Assembly: GCA_016235665.1 (NCBI GenBank)
Contig: JACRJI010000015.1
Span: 48,501-112,500 of the forward strand
Direction of reading: 5' to 3'
DNA: 64,000 nucleotides
Source of the DNA: a candidate division TA06 bacterium
GTDB taxonomy: Bacteria; Edwardsbacteria; AC1; EtOH8
The notes beneath the pieces were generated by a model. It saw only the letters and a program-made list of their open reading frames with translations, was not told the DNA's origin and made no database searches. The stretch's first letter is position 1. Every line of letters begins with the position of its first letter. A program made the position numbers and the translations under genes. This document shows, piece after piece, positions 18,806 through 27,541 of the stretch.

Positions 18806-20161
18806 TCACCATTTGTATCTGACGGTGTAGCTGAGGACGGTTTCCCCGTCTTTGGCCACCGGGATTTTGAATTCCACGGTTTGGGCGTCCCTTTTTTTAA
18901 ATTCGTGGGTCTTGGACCTGATCTCCCAGTCCCCGGAAAGGTGCTCCACCACGATGATCTCGACCCCCTCATTCTTGTGGTTCCGCAGTTTCACTTCCAC
19001 CGTCTGCTCCTGGGTCCTGTCGCTGATCCGCTTGTATTCCTTGGGCGTCCTTTCTCCTACTATGTCAAAAGCGCTGCCCAAAGTGATCCGCACCTTTTCG
19101 TCCTTGGGGGTGTGCTCGATCCGGTCCTCGCCCACGAACTGCTGGCTTTGGCCGTCGTCCTTTTTATAGACCCGGATCTTCCCGGCCGGCAGGGGCATTC
19201 CCAGCCCTGAGCTTTTTTCGTTTTTGAATTCCAATTGGACCGTGACCTTTTTCCCGCTGCTGGCTCCGTCATAGGTGAACAATTTTTTACAGCCGGCCCG
19301 GGTATTGGGGAAAAGGGAGATCTGCTTGACCTCATTATTGGCCACGGTGGCTTTGCGCTGCAGGGTGTAAAGATGGTATTCGAAAAAGCTCTCCTCTTCA
19401 AACTGGGGAGAGGCCGACTGGAGATCGGCCTTGGCCGAGGGATAGCGCCGCTGCGGCCCCTGGGCCCGGTTGACGTCCCCCGCCACCAGCTTAAGCCGGG
19501 CCTGCTGAAAAGACGCTCCGGAGTTGTTCTCCAGCGAGATCCAGGCTCCCAGGTCCAGCGTCTTCTCATCCTCCGCCAGTAGCGCCACATATTCGGCGTG
19601 CCAGGATATCCCGGCGGTCAGGTATGATATCCGGCATTTTTGGGAGGCCGGACCCTGGTTGTCCACCAGCCACATCAGGGTGGGCCTGGTGATCAGGCCC
19701 TGGGGCAGGTTGGGAAACTCAAAGTTCTGGAGGTTATCGGTCAGCCTCAGGGTGATGATGTTGCTGCCGGTGTTCAATACGATGCTGGCCCCGTCGTAGG
19801 CCAAAAGTTTTCCTTCATAGACCTTCCCTCCGGCTCCGTAAGCTTTGATATTCTGGTCTATGTAACGCTCCAGAAGTTTGGCGGCCCCCACCAGGTCATA
19901 CTGGTAATTCTGCTCCAGCACTGCCACCTTGTCGGGATCTGACAGAGACTGGAAAAAGACCGAGGTCGCGTCGATCTGGGATGGAACATCGGTGATCTTG
20001 ATCTCAGATGTCCCTTTTTTAAGGCTGAGCTGCCTGACCTCGCTTACCAGCCCCAGATTGTTGTTGTATACGGTCAGGCTGATCTCCCGGTCATCCTGGC
20101 CCGCAGCGGCCGATGAAGCTAACACAAATATTGGCAGAATGATCCGCATTATGTTATTCAT
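18806..20161 (-). CDS. Exported DUF4139-domain protein
   Basis: A 451-residue protein from the ATG at 20161, chosen because a GGGAGG ribosome-binding site precedes it at the right distance; an upstream ATG at 20206 lies inside the promoter. Residues 1-20 are a signal peptide (MRIILPIFVLASSAAAG). The mature region has the VYNNNLGLVSEVR opening, AGISWHAEY in the middle, and a beta-rich C-terminal half, the pattern of DUF4139 proteins (distantly related to 'mucoidy inhibitor A'-like proteins). Molecular function is unknown; an envelope location is predicted. Single-gene transcript. Confidence 0.8.
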   Translation of the reverse strand: MNNIMRIILPIFVLASSAAAGQDDREISLTVYNNNLGLVSEVRQLSLKKGTSEIKITDVPSQIDATSVFFQSLSDPDKVAVLEQNYQYDLVGAAKLLERYIDQNIKAYGAGGKVYEGKLLAYDGASIVLNTGSNIITLRLTDNLQNFEFPNLPQGLITRPTLMWLVDNQGPASQKCRISYLTAGISWHAEYVALLAEDEKTLDLGAWISLENNSGASFQQARLKLVAGDVNRAQGPQRRYPSAKADLQSASPQFEEESFFEYHLYTLQRKATVANNEVKQISLFPNTRAGCKKLFTYDGASSGKKVTVQLEFKNEKSSGLGMPLPAGKIRVYKKDDGQSQQFVGEDRIEHTPKDEKVRITLGSAFDIVGERTPKEYKRISDRTQEQTVEVKLRNHKNEGVEIIVVEHLSGDWEIRSKTHEFKKRDAQTVEFKIPVAKDGETVLSYTVRYKW

Positions 20162-20205
20162 GGCGTTAACCTCCCGTGGTTTATTGGCGTTACTATTGCC
20201 GTTCA

Positions 20206-20234
20206 AGTATATTTCAAATTGGGCTTTCAGTCAA
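20206..20234 (-). promoter_or_regulatory. Promoter of the DUF4139 gene
   Basis: Minus-strand TTGACT (20234-20229), 17-bp spacer, TATACT (20211-20206). It is divergent from the tRNA-Cys promoter about 45 bp away. Confidence 0.7.
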
Positions 20235-20277
20235 GTAAATAAAGACTTAGTCAGCCGACCGCTTAAGCTTGATTTTC

Positions 20278-20306
20278 TTGACTTATCTCTAGAAAACTGC
20301 TAAAAT
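20278..20306 (+). promoter_or_regulatory. Promoter of the tRNA-Cys/tRNA-Leu unit
   Basis: Plus-strand TTGACT (20278-20283), 17-bp spacer, TAAAAT (20301-20306); start near 20313, about 9 nt before tRNA-Cys. Confidence 0.75.
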
Positions 20307-20321
20307 TGCCATATGTGTTCA

Positions 20322-20396
20322 GGCGGCTTAGCCAAGTGGTAAGGCGACGGTCTGCAAAACCGTTATTCAGCGGTTCGAACCCGCTAGCCGCCTCCA
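20322..20396 (+). tRNA. tRNA-Cys(GCA)
   Basis: Acceptor GGCGGCT/AGCCGCC, D-loop GCCAAGTGGTAAGGC, anticodon loop CTGCAAA (anticodon GCA), T-arm CGGTTCGAACCCG, discriminator T and encoded CCA at 20394-20396. First gene of a two-tRNA plus-strand unit. Confidence 0.96.
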
Positions 20397-20463
20397 GTCA
20401 TCAAAGGCTCACAGATCATCAGTATGCCTTGACATTTTGCTATAGTACTGGTGACAAAAAAAT

Positions 20464-20550
20464 GCCGGGGTGGCGGAACTGGCAGACGCAAGGGACTTAA
20501 AATCCCTCGATCTACAGATCGTGTCGGTTCGACTCCGACCCTCGGCACCA
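20464..20550 (+). tRNA. tRNA-Leu(TAA)
   Basis: A class II tRNA: acceptor GCCGGGG/CCTCGGC, D-arm with TGGCGGAACTGGCAGACGC, anticodon loop CTTAAAA (anticodon TAA), variable arm CGATCTACAGATCG, T-arm CGGTTCGACTCCG, encoded CCA. No strong promoter of its own; it lies 67 bp after tRNA-Cys and is followed by a strong terminator, so co-transcription is likely. Confidence 0.96.
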
Positions 20551-20562
20551 GCCATCAAGTCC

Positions 20563-20601
20563 AGCCCCTTCCCGATTGATCGGGAAGGGGCTGTTTGTTT
20601 T
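20563..20601 (+). terminator. Terminator of the tRNA-Cys/tRNA-Leu unit
   Basis: A perfect 14-bp stem (20563-20576 with 20579-20592) with a 2-nt formal loop, followed by GTTTGTTTT. Confidence 0.85.
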
Positions 20602-20624
20602 CATTGTTGTAAAGTTGGGCTATT

Positions 20625-20658
20625 TTCAAAAAAATCCCTCCCCAAACGGGGAGGGATT
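20625..20658 (-). terminator. Terminator of tRNA-Gly
   Basis: A perfect 11-bp stem AATCCCTCCCC/GGGGAGGGATT with a 4-nt loop, followed on the minus strand by a T-rich run ending near 20625. Converges with the tRNA-Leu terminator. Confidence 0.85.
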
Positions 20659-20671
20659 CGCTTGATTTTTA

Positions 20672-20746
20672 TGGAGCGGGCGAAGGGATTTAAACCCTCG
20701 ACGTCTACCTTGGCAAGGTAGCACTCTATCACTGAGCTACGCCCGC
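20672..20746 (-). tRNA. tRNA-Gly(GCC)
   Basis: Minus-strand acceptor GCGGGCG/CGCCCGC, D-arm TAGCTCAGTGATAGAGT, anticodon loop TTGCCAA (anticodon GCC), T-arm GGGTTTAAATCCC, discriminator T and encoded CCA (20674-20672). The T-loop has TTTAAAT where TTCAAAT/TTCGAAT is usual, a slight oddity. Confidence 0.93.
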
Positions 20747-20756
20747 ATTATTGGTA

Positions 20757-20785
20757 ATTATACTCAAAGAAACAAAATATGTCAA
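20757..20785 (-). promoter_or_regulatory. Promoter of tRNA-Gly (perfect sigma70 consensus)
   Basis: Minus-strand TTGACA (20785-20780), 17-bp spacer, TATAAT (20762-20757); start about 4 nt before the mature tRNA 5' end. Confidence 0.85.
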
Positions 20786-20803
20786 GATTATAAAATGCTT
20801 TTT

Positions 20804-21688
20804 TTAACGGACCATCCGGTATTGCAGTCGCACCCCGCTGTTGTCCAGGTTTGAGATCTCGTCCACCCCTTTCACCAGCAGGTCGAATAGGGTGGGCTTT
20901 TTTTTGCGTTCCCGGAAGATCTTCGGTTTTTCTTTTAACCCAGCCATCCCGGCCGCCAGGGTAATGGCATCCTCCAGTGTCCCCATCTTATCCACCAGCC
21001 GCAGGGCCAAAGCCTGGCGGCCGCTGAAGACCCTGCCGTCAGCGTACACCCTGACCGAATCGGGTGAAATCTTTCGGCCCTCGGCCACGGCCTCTATGAA
21101 CTGGCCGTGAACGTCATCTATCATGCTTTGGAGCAGCGCCCGCTCCTCCGGTGTCATCTGGCGGAAGGGCGTGCCCAGATCCTTGTTCTGCCCGGCCTTC
21201 AGCACCTCAAATTTCAACCCCACTTTTTTGATCAGTTCCTCGGCCACCATGAACTCCATTATCACCCCGATGGAGCCGGTCAGGGTGCCGGGATTGGCTA
21301 CGATGGTATCGCAGGCGCAGGCTATGTAATAGCCGCCCGAGGCCGCCACCTCACCCATTGAGCAGACCACCGGCTTGGTTTCCGCGGTGTTTTTCAGGGC
21401 CTGGTATATCTCCTGGGAGGCCGCCACCCCGCCGCCCGGACTTTGAACCCTCAGCACAACGGCTTTGATGGCATTGTTGTCCCGGTATTTTTTTATGAGG
21501 TTGACTGTTTCATCGGAAGAGATTATGGCCCCGTTCACCTCTATAATGCCCACGTACTTGCCGTAACTGACATCCATCCCCCTGCTCTGGGAGAATGATG
21601 ACCAGACGATGGCCGCCATGGTCAGCCCGAACAACAGCACTCCGGCCGCTATCAGGACTATGAAGAATATTTTTTTACCCGAAGCCAT
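20804..21688 (-). CDS. sppA: Signal peptide peptidase
   Basis: A 294-residue single-domain (short-form) SppA, an inner-membrane serine/lysine protease that degrades cleaved signal peptides. An N-terminal membrane helix spans about residues 7-30. The nucleophile is S117 in GEVAASGGYYIA, and the general-base lysine is K169 in GQNKDLGTPF, 52 residues later as in the Bacillus enzyme. VQSPGGG and TGSIGVI are also conserved. It starts 25 bp after the ispG stop with a GGAGG site and is probably in the ispG transcript. Confidence 0.92.
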   Translation of the reverse strand: MASGKKIFFIVLIAAGVLLFGLTMAAIVWSSFSQSRGMDVSYGKYVGIIEVNGAIISSDETVNLIKKYRDNNAIKAVVLRVQSPGGGVAASQEIYQALKNTAETKPVVCSMGEVAASGGYYIACACDTIVANPGTLTGSIGVIMEFMVAEELIKKVGLKFEVLKAGQNKDLGTPFRQMTPEERALLQSMIDDVHGQFIEAVAEGRKISPDSVRVYADGRVFSGRQALALRLVDKMGTLEDAITLAAGMAGLKEKPKIFRERKKKPTLFDLLVKGVDEISNLDNSGVRLQYRMVR

Positions 21689-21713
21689 GATCCCTCCTTA
21701 ATTTTCCGGGGTT

Positions 21714-22802
21714 TTATTGTTGTGATATTATACTGATCTCAGCCAGCAGTCTTTCCACCATCATTTTTTCATCCACCATCTCCGCTACCTTCCCCTTTTT
21801 GAACAGCAGCCCCCGGCCTTTGTTTCCGCCTGCGATGCCGATGTCGGCCTGGCGGGCCTCGCCCGGTCCGTTTACGGCGCATCCCATCACTGCGATCTTT
21901 AACGGGGTTTTGAAGTTCTTGATTTTTCTCTCCACCAGGCTAGCTATCCCAGCCACATCTATCCTGGCCCGGCCGCAGGTGGGACAGGCCAGCACCACCG
22001 GCCCGAAGCTTCCCAGGTCCAGGGACTGCAGGATGATCCGGGCCGCCTCCACTTCCTTGACTGGGTCGCCGGAGAGAGAGACCCGGACTGTGTCCCCGAT
22101 TCCCTGTGACAAAAGCGACCCGATCCCCACCGCTGAACGAATGGCCCCGGCATAGGCCGTACCGGCCTCGGTGATCCCCAGATGCAGGGGATATTTGGAT
22201 CTTCGGGACATTATGCGATATGCCTCGATGGTCATGGGCACTTCCGAGCCTTTGAGCGAGATCACTATATCGGTAAAGCCCAGGTCTTCCAGGATTGCAA
22301 CATGCCGCAAAGCGCTTTCCACCAGCCCTGACGCGGTGGGGCGGCCGTGCCTGGCCAGGATGTCCTTTTCCAGCGACCCGGCATTGACCCCGATCCTGAT
22401 GGGAACGCCCCTCAGGGCGGCGGCTTTGACCACCTGTTTGATCTTGTCCCTGGAGCCTATGTTGCCGGGGTTTATCCGCAGTTTGTCCACCCCGGCCTCC
22501 AGAGCCAGCAGGGCCAGGCGGTGGTCAAAATGGATGTCGGCCACCAGCGGCATTTTAGTCCCCTGCCGGATCTGTTTTAAGGCCCGGGCCGCTTCCTGGT
22601 CAGGCACGGCCAAACGTACGATCTGGCAGCCGGCTTTCTCCAGCCGCTTGATCTGCGTCAAAGTTGCCCTCTGGTCAGCGGTGTCGGTATTGGTCATGGA
22701 CTGGATGGAAACGGGGTGCCCACCGCCGATGTGCAGCCCGCCGATACTTACAGCTTTGGTCTTGGTGCTTGGCCCCGATCGGGAATTAAGATTCTTGCTC
22801 AT
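21714..22802 (-). CDS. ispG: 4-hydroxy-3-methylbut-2-enyl diphosphate synthase
   Basis: A 362-residue IspG (GcpE), the penultimate MEP-pathway enzyme, which reductively opens MEcPP to HMBPP with a [4Fe-4S] cluster. It has the N-terminal TIM-barrel region with VPLVADIHFDHRLAL-type sequence (seen as MPLVADIHFD), LRINPGNIGS, and the C-terminal cluster ligands in CPTCGR and GCAVNGPGEA. The length is that of the bacterial form without the plant insertion. A TTGAAT-17-TATAAT promoter ends only 6 nt before the ATG and no Shine-Dalgarno is present, so the mRNA is predicted to be leaderless. Followed by sppA. Confidence 0.95.
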   Translation of the reverse strand: MSKNLNSRSGPSTKTKAVSIGGLHIGGGHPVSIQSMTNTDTADQRATLTQIKRLEKAGCQIVRLAVPDQEAARALKQIRQGTKMPLVADIHFDHRLALLALEAGVDKLRINPGNIGSRDKIKQVVKAAALRGVPIRIGVNAGSLEKDILARHGRPTASGLVESALRHVAILEDLGFTDIVISLKGSEVPMTIEAYRIMSRRSKYPLHLGITEAGTAYAGAIRSAVGIGSLLSQGIGDTVRVSLSGDPVKEVEAARIILQSLDLGSFGPVVLACPTCGRARIDVAGIASLVERKIKNFKTPLKIAVMGCAVNGPGEARQADIGIAGGNKGRGLLFKKGKVAEMVDEKMMVERLLAEISIISQQ

Positions 22803-22808
22803 GGAGAA

Positions 22809-22837
22809 ATTATATATGTTTGCGGGTTTGAATTCAA
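22809..22837 (-). promoter_or_regulatory. Promoter of ispG, leaderless geometry
   Basis: Minus-strand TTGAAT (22837-22832), 17-bp spacer, TATAAT (22814-22809). The A of the ispG ATG (22802) is the seventh base after the -10 box, exactly where transcription should start. Confidence 0.7.
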
Positions 22838-22866
22838 CTTAAAAATGAGAATACATTCAGGCACTT

Positions 22867-22904
22867 TTAAAAAAAGATGGCAGCCTGATCAAGCTGCCAT
22901 CTTT
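22867..22904 (-). terminator. Terminator of the TPR lipoprotein gene
   Basis: A perfect 12-bp stem AAAGATGGCAGC/GCTGCCATCTTT (22873-22884 and 22893-22904) with an 8-nt loop and a minus-strand T run after it. Confidence 0.85.
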
Positions 22905-22922
22905 GGGAAACAAAACAAAAGC

Positions 22923-24077
22923 TTATTTCTTTTCCAGGGCTTTGGCTTTCTTGGCGGCATCTTCTGCCTCTGCCTTGCGGCCCATCTTGCCGTATACCTG
23001 GGAAAGGCTTCCCCAGTACTCTACCGATTCTGGTTTTAGTGTTACCAGGGTTTTGTAGGCATCCAGCGCTTTCTGATAATCCTTCATTTTTTCAGACAAG
23101 TAGCCCACAAACACCCAAGCCTCCAGGTCTTTATTGTCTATCTTCACTACTTTGTCAAAATTTTCGGCTGCTTTTGGATAATCCTTGGCACTATAATATG
23201 CCTGCCCCAGATTATACCATACGTTCTTGTTGTTGGGATCGATCACAGAAGAAGCTGTAAACGCCTGAATTGCGTCCTGAAATTTACCGACCTGCAGGTA
23301 GGCACTGCCCAGGAAATAAAAACTTAAAAAATCGTCTTTCTTTAAAGTTGAAGCTTTTACAAAAGCTTCAACTGCTTCAGCATACATTTTTTTCTGCATA
23401 TGGATTTTTCCCAGTTCCAAAAATCCCTCAAAATCGTCTTTCTTCAACTCCACATATTTTTTGTAATATTTGATGGCCTCATCAGCATTCCCCGCTTGGG
23501 CAAGATTTTTGGCTATGGTCAGATTCAGTTTGACATTGTTGGGGTCCATTTTAACAGCCTTTTCAAACATCTTCCTGGCTTCCTCGTTATTGCCGCTGAT
23601 GCTGTAATATGACCCGTAAACCGCGTAGTTGTCGGCTTTATCCGGTGCAAAATCCACTGCCTGATTCAGATATTTAATGGCGTTATCGGAATAGGCTTTT
23701 ACCGATTCCGGGGCCACAACAGTCATCTGCTTCATGTTCTTCTGAGCGCTTCCGAGCAATAATCCCCATTCATGATCCCGGACCTTGATCAGAGAATCCC
23801 TCTTATCTGGCCAGTTCTTGATGGCCATTTCATAGGCTGGTCCGGCTTCCTTGAACTTACGGGTGCTGACATAACATTGAGCCAGCAAGGCATGATACTG
23901 CCCATTGCCCGGAGCTTGGGCGATCCCGTCATTGAGCACCTTAATAGCTCCATCATAATCATCCTGCTGCATGTGGACCAGGGCCCCGCTAAGCACCGGA
24001 TCGCAACCCATCAGCATCAAACTCATACCTGCAAAGGTTACAATCATTGCGGCCAGGGATAACCACTTCTTGATCAT
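22923..24077 (-). CDS. TPR-repeat lipoprotein
   Basis: A 384-residue protein. The N-terminus has a lipoprotein signal ending LMLMGC, with the modified cysteine near residue 25. The rest is a string of about nine tetratricopeptide repeats (recurring A-x-x-x-F/Y-x-x-A patterns such as YSISGNNEEARKMFEKAVKM and WYNLGQAYYSAKDYPKAAEN), ending in a charged KKAKALEKK tail. Such proteins scaffold envelope complexes; no enzyme domain is seen. It has its own promoter inside the 3' end of kdsB and a strong terminator, so it is transcribed alone. Confidence 0.85.
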   Translation of the reverse strand: MIKKWLSLAAMIVTFAGMSLMLMGCDPVLSGALVHMQQDDYDGAIKVLNDGIAQAPGNGQYHALLAQCYVSTRKFKEAGPAYEMAIKNWPDKRDSLIKVRDHEWGLLLGSAQKNMKQMTVVAPESVKAYSDNAIKYLNQAVDFAPDKADNYAVYGSYYSISGNNEEARKMFEKAVKMDPNNVKLNLTIAKNLAQAGNADEAIKYYKKYVELKKDDFEGFLELGKIHMQKKMYAEAVEAFVKASTLKKDDFLSFYFLGSAYLQVGKFQDAIQAFTASSVIDPNNKNVWYNLGQAYYSAKDYPKAAENFDKVVKIDNKDLEAWVFVGYLSEKMKDYQKALDAYKTLVTLKPESVEYWGSLSQVYGKMGRKAEAEDAAKKAKALEKK

Positions 24078-24133
24078 TTCGGATTCCTTTTAATTTATGA
24101 AATATTTTGTTGACCTTTAGTGCCAAGACTTTC

Positions 24134-24162
24134 ATTTTAACTCTAAAAAACCTCAATGTCAA
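24134..24162 (-). promoter_or_regulatory. Promoter of the TPR lipoprotein gene
   Basis: Minus-strand TTGACA (24162-24157), 17-bp spacer, TAAAAT (24139-24134). The -35 box overlaps the last codons of kdsB. Confidence 0.75.
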
Positions 24163-24914
24163 GTAAAAGATTGCCATCTTAATGTTTTGTTTATCCGGGT
24201 CAGATCTGCCGGAACATCAACCGCTGTGGGACGATAACTGGTGTTTATCAACTTTATCTTCACCCCGTGTTCCAGAGCCCGCAACTGTTCAAGTTTCTCG
24301 GTTTTTTCCAGGGCAGATTGGGACCAGGATATCAGTTTGAAAAGGATATCGCGGCGGTAGGCATAAATACCAATATGTTTCAGGTAATTAGTTAGCCTGA
24401 GAGAACCTTCCCGGCTTACTGGGATGACCGACCGGGAAAAATACATGGCATTACCTAGCTCATCCGCCACCACCTTGGCGGTGTTGGGACTCAACAGGTC
24501 CTTTTCATCCCTGAAACTGCCAACCAATGTGGCCATCTCCGGTTTTCTATTGACCTTCATCGCCCTGGCCAGAAGATCAATGGCTTTGGGGTCCATCAAG
24601 GGTTCGTCGCCCTGGATGTTAATGATGATTTCGAACTTTGAGCTTCGAGCCTCGTGTTTCTTCAAGGCCTCGGCTATCCTATCGGTGCCCGACTTGTGTT
24701 TTTTGGATGTCATCACCGCCATGCCGCCGAAATCTGTGACGCAGTCATATATTCTTCTGTCATCGGTGGCCACCAGCAGTTGATCTAGGGATTTTGCTTT
24801 AAGACAGCGCTGGTATACATGCCAGATCATGGGCCGTCCCTGGATATTGGCCAGTGGTTTACCGGGAAACCTGGTGGACCCGTAACGGGCCGGAATTATT
24901 CCGATAGTCCTCAT
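24159..24914 (-). CDS. kdsB: 3-deoxy-manno-octulosonate cytidylyltransferase
   Basis: A 251-residue CMP-Kdo synthetase, which activates Kdo for lipopolysaccharide inner-core assembly. The N-terminal IIPARYGSTRFPGKPLANI is the nucleotide-binding loop, WHVYQRC and VATDDRRIYDC follow, and the metal-binding INIQGDEPLMDP motif is intact. The presence of this enzyme is good evidence for an outer membrane with Kdo-containing LPS. It lies about 90 bp downstream of pckA across a hairpin; no independent near-consensus promoter was found. Confidence 0.95.
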   Translation of the reverse strand: MRTIGIIPARYGSTRFPGKPLANIQGRPMIWHVYQRCLKAKSLDQLLVATDDRRIYDCVTDFGGMAVMTSKKHKSGTDRIAEALKKHEARSSKFEIIINIQGDEPLMDPKAIDLLARAMKVNRKPEMATLVGSFRDEKDLLSPNTAKVVADELGNAMYFSRSVIPVSREGSLRLTNYLKHIGIYAYRRDILFKLISWSQSALEKTEKLEQLRALEHGVKIKLINTSYRPTAVDVPADLTRINKTLRWQSFT

Positions 24915-24951
24915 TGGTCGCGCTTACGGTTATATGTTTTTTTGCGGGGTT

Positions 24952-24991
24952 ACGAAAACGGGAAGACGGAAAACCGTTTTCCATCTTCCCG
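24952..24991 (-). terminator. Hairpin after pckA, probable terminator
   Basis: Inverted repeat with an 8-bp outer arm, one mismatch and a 6-bp inner arm (24959-24991), a 3-nt loop, followed by a short GTTTTCG run on the minus strand. The T run is short, so termination may be partial. Confidence 0.6.
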
Positions 24992-25007
24992 GCCGAATGA
25001 TTTTGGA

Positions 25008-26588
25008 TCAGGCTCTGGGGCCGGCCTCCTGAATTTCTTTGGAAGCGTAGCTTATGTACTGCTCAAAATTCTTGGCGAACATAGCGGCCAGCTCCCTGGC
25101 TTTTTTGTCGTAGGCTGCCTTATCGGCCCAGGTATTCTTTGGGGCAAGTACCTCGGATGGGACCCCGGGACAGGAGTCGGGAACCAGAATGTTGAAGATC
25201 GGATCGGCGGTGAACTTTGATTTCTCCAAATTGCCATCCAAGGCTGCGGTCAGCAAAGCCCGGGTTATGGCGATCTTCATTCTTTTTCCGGTTCCCACCG
25301 GGCCGCCGGACCAGCCGGTGTTCACCAGCCAGCAGTTAGCCTTATGCTGGGAAAGGCACTGGGCCAGCATCCCGGCATATTTTGTCGGTTGCAGGGGCAT
25401 GAAGGGCGCACCAAAGCAAGTGGAGAAAGTGGGCTGGGGCTCGGTGACGCCGCTTTCGGTTCCGGCCAATTTGGCGGTAAAGCCAGAAAGGAAGTGGTAG
25501 CTGGCCATAGCCGGGGTCAGCTTGGCTATGGGAGGCAGCACTCCAAAGGCATCGCAGGTCAAAAAGAACACATTCTTGGGATGCCCGCCAACTCCCGGGA
25601 TCACGCAGTTTGGTATGTGCTCCACCGGATAAGTGGCCCGGGTGTTCTCGGTGATGGCATCGGAGTTGTAATCTATCAGCCGGGTATCCGGGTCCACCAC
25701 CACATTCTCCAGCAGTGATCCGAACCGGATGGCATTGAATATCTGGGGCTCGGCTTCGGCCGAGAGCTTGATGACCTTGGCGTAACAACCTCCCTCGAAG
25801 TTGAATATCCCCTGATCCGACCAGCCGTGCTCGTCATCGCCGATCAGCCGGCGATTGGGATCGGCCGAAAGGGTGGTCTTGCCGGTGCCGGAGAGGCCGA
25901 AGAACAATGCGGTTTCCCCGTCTTTGCCCACATTGGCCGAGCAGTGCATGGGGAATACGTTGTGCTGGGGCATCAAATAGTTCATGATGGTGAAGATGCT
26001 TTTCTTGATCTCGCCACCGTACATCGAGCCGATCACCAGGTTGACCTTCTTTTCGAAACTGACCCCCACGAAAACATTTGATTTTGTGCCGTCTGCCTTG
26101 GGGTCGGCCTTAAGGCTGCCGCAGCCCATCACGGTAAAACCGGGCACAAAGTTTTCCAGTTCCTGGGCGGTGGGACGGATGAACAGTGTGTTGGCGAACA
26201 GGGCGTGCCAGATGGTGTCGGTAATCACCCGCACCGCCAGCCGGTACTTGGGATCGCCGCCGGCAAAGCCGTCAAAAACATATATATCCCTGTCCTTCAG
26301 GTGGTCGTGGGATTTTTTCAAAAGCCTGTCAAACTGCTCCGGCGGACATTTGACGTTGACCTTGCCCCAGGCAATCTGGTCCTTGATGGACGGTTCCTCG
26401 GCTATGAACTTGTCGTTGGGCGAGCGCCCGGTCCGTTCCCCGGTCTTGACCACCAGGGTTCCGTTGGAGGCCAGCATGCCGTCTCCGGCAGCCAGCGATC
26501 TCTCTATCAAAACCGAAGCCGGCAGGTTGCGGTAGATGTTTTGGGTGGTCTTGATGCCCGCCACCTCCAGCTCTTTTCTGATGTCCAT
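25008..26588 (-). CDS. pckA: Phosphoenolpyruvate carboxykinase (ATP)
   Basis: A 526-residue ATP-dependent PEPCK that interconverts oxaloacetate and phosphoenolpyruvate. The P-loop is GLSGTGKTTLS, followed by the metal-binding LIGDDEHGW, and the substrate-binding GERTGRSPNDKFI is near residue 50. RxTYP (NTRATYPVEH) and the adenine-site C-terminal region are present. Length matches the ATP-type enzyme, not the longer GTP type. It can run in the gluconeogenic or, in anaerobes, the fermentative CO2-fixing direction. A clear AAAAGGAG-type ribosome site precedes the ATG. Confidence 0.96.
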   Translation of the reverse strand: MDIRKELEVAGIKTTQNIYRNLPASVLIERSLAAGDGMLASNGTLVVKTGERTGRSPNDKFIAEEPSIKDQIAWGKVNVKCPPEQFDRLLKKSHDHLKDRDIYVFDGFAGGDPKYRLAVRVITDTIWHALFANTLFIRPTAQELENFVPGFTVMGCGSLKADPKADGTKSNVFVGVSFEKKVNLVIGSMYGGEIKKSIFTIMNYLMPQHNVFPMHCSANVGKDGETALFFGLSGTGKTTLSADPNRRLIGDDEHGWSDQGIFNFEGGCYAKVIKLSAEAEPQIFNAIRFGSLLENVVVDPDTRLIDYNSDAITENTRATYPVEHIPNCVIPGVGGHPKNVFFLTCDAFGVLPPIAKLTPAMASYHFLSGFTAKLAGTESGVTEPQPTFSTCFGAPFMPLQPTKYAGMLAQCLSQHKANCWLVNTGWSGGPVGTGKRMKIAITRALLTAALDGNLEKSKFTADPIFNILVPDSCPGVPSEVLAPKNTWADKAAYDKKARELAAMFAKNFEQYISYASKEIQEAGPRA

Positions 26589-26765
26589 AGTGCCTGAAAC
26601 TCCTTTTAATTTATTGGATATTGATTTTACTGCTCAATATGGCTCCGCCTCTGTTCCCCAGAATTTTTCTGAAGCGATAAATATCCATCTGGCTTGAGAC
26701 CAGGATTTTTCATTATAAATCTTTTGTCCTGTTTTTGCAAGAGGGAAACCGGCCCCGGCCGTTTA

Positions 26766-27404
26766 TTAGTACTGGTTCTTTATCTGATCGAACCTCTGGA
26801 CCACAACGTCCGCCTGGGAAAGCATCTCTTGCCCGTAGGTGGTGGCCAGGCCGATGCACCGCATCCCGGCCCGTTTGGCCGCGGTGATGCCGTAGGGCGA
26901 ATCCTCTATCACCAGGCACTGCTCCGGCCGGGAGCCCAATTGTTGAGAGGCATATAGAAAAATGGCCGGATCGGGTTTTCCCTTGTGCCCCACCTGGGCG
27001 ATGGTATAGATATTGGGGCCGAACAGCCCGGCCAGGCCAAGCCGGCGGTCGGCAATGGTCAAAAGTTCGTTGTCTAAAGAAGTGGCGATGCAGGTCTTGT
27101 GGGTGTTTTTTATGGAATTGAAATATTCCAGAAAACCGGCCATCAGGGTCAGTTCATCCTGGAACAGATTTCTCACTATCTCTATCCTCTCCAGGGCCAG
27201 GAGGCCGGGATCCCCGGTAAAACCATAGTGTTTCTGCATCACCAGCACGCCCTCGACCGGCGAGGTGGAGGTCATCAGGTGCTTCAACTTGTCCCGTTCG
27301 TATTTGAATCCCCGACGTTTCAGGAACTCCTCCTGCCCCCTGTCCCACAGCTTTTCGCTGTCCAGGATCACGCCGTCGGCGTCAAAGATGATGGTATCTA
27401 TCAT
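26766..27404 (-). CDS. HAD-superfamily phosphatase, beta-phosphoglucomutase-like
   Basis: A 212-residue HAD hydrolase. Motif I is FDADGVILDSE (nucleophile D8, acid/base D10), motif II the Thr/Ser in CIATSLDNE, motif III a lysine in HKGKPDPAIF, and motif IV VIEDSPYGITAAKRAGM. The helical cap and the KPDPAIFL segment put it with the beta-phosphoglucomutase/phosphatase subfamily that acts on sugar phosphates or similar small phosphates. Specificity cannot be assigned. It stands alone between pckA and the rpmA terminator. Confidence 0.85.
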   Translation of the reverse strand: MIDTIIFDADGVILDSEKLWDRGQEEFLKRRGFKYERDKLKHLMTSTSPVEGVLVMQKHYGFTGDPGLLALERIEIVRNLFQDELTLMAGFLEYFNSIKNTHKTCIATSLDNELLTIADRRLGLAGLFGPNIYTIAQVGHKGKPDPAIFLYASQQLGSRPEQCLVIEDSPYGITAAKRAGMRCIGLATTYGQEMLSQADVVVQRFDQIKNQY

Positions 27405-27512
27405 AAATCCAATAATTGTCAGGATCGTTTGATTAACATCCGCCTTTAAGGCCGGAACCGCTGGCGAAGGAAAAGCCTGACCATGGCGGAAAAGTACGGA
27501 CTTTTCCCCGGA

Positions 27513-27541
27513 GTAAAAAAAAGGCGAGCTATTTGCTCGCC
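27513..27541 (-). terminator. Terminator of the tpiA-secG-rplU-rpmA run
   Basis: Perfect 7-bp stem GGCGAGC/GCTCGCC with a 5-nt loop and eight T on the minus strand. The first arm is built from the last codons of rpmA, and its TAG stop lies at the loop edge. Confidence 0.9.
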
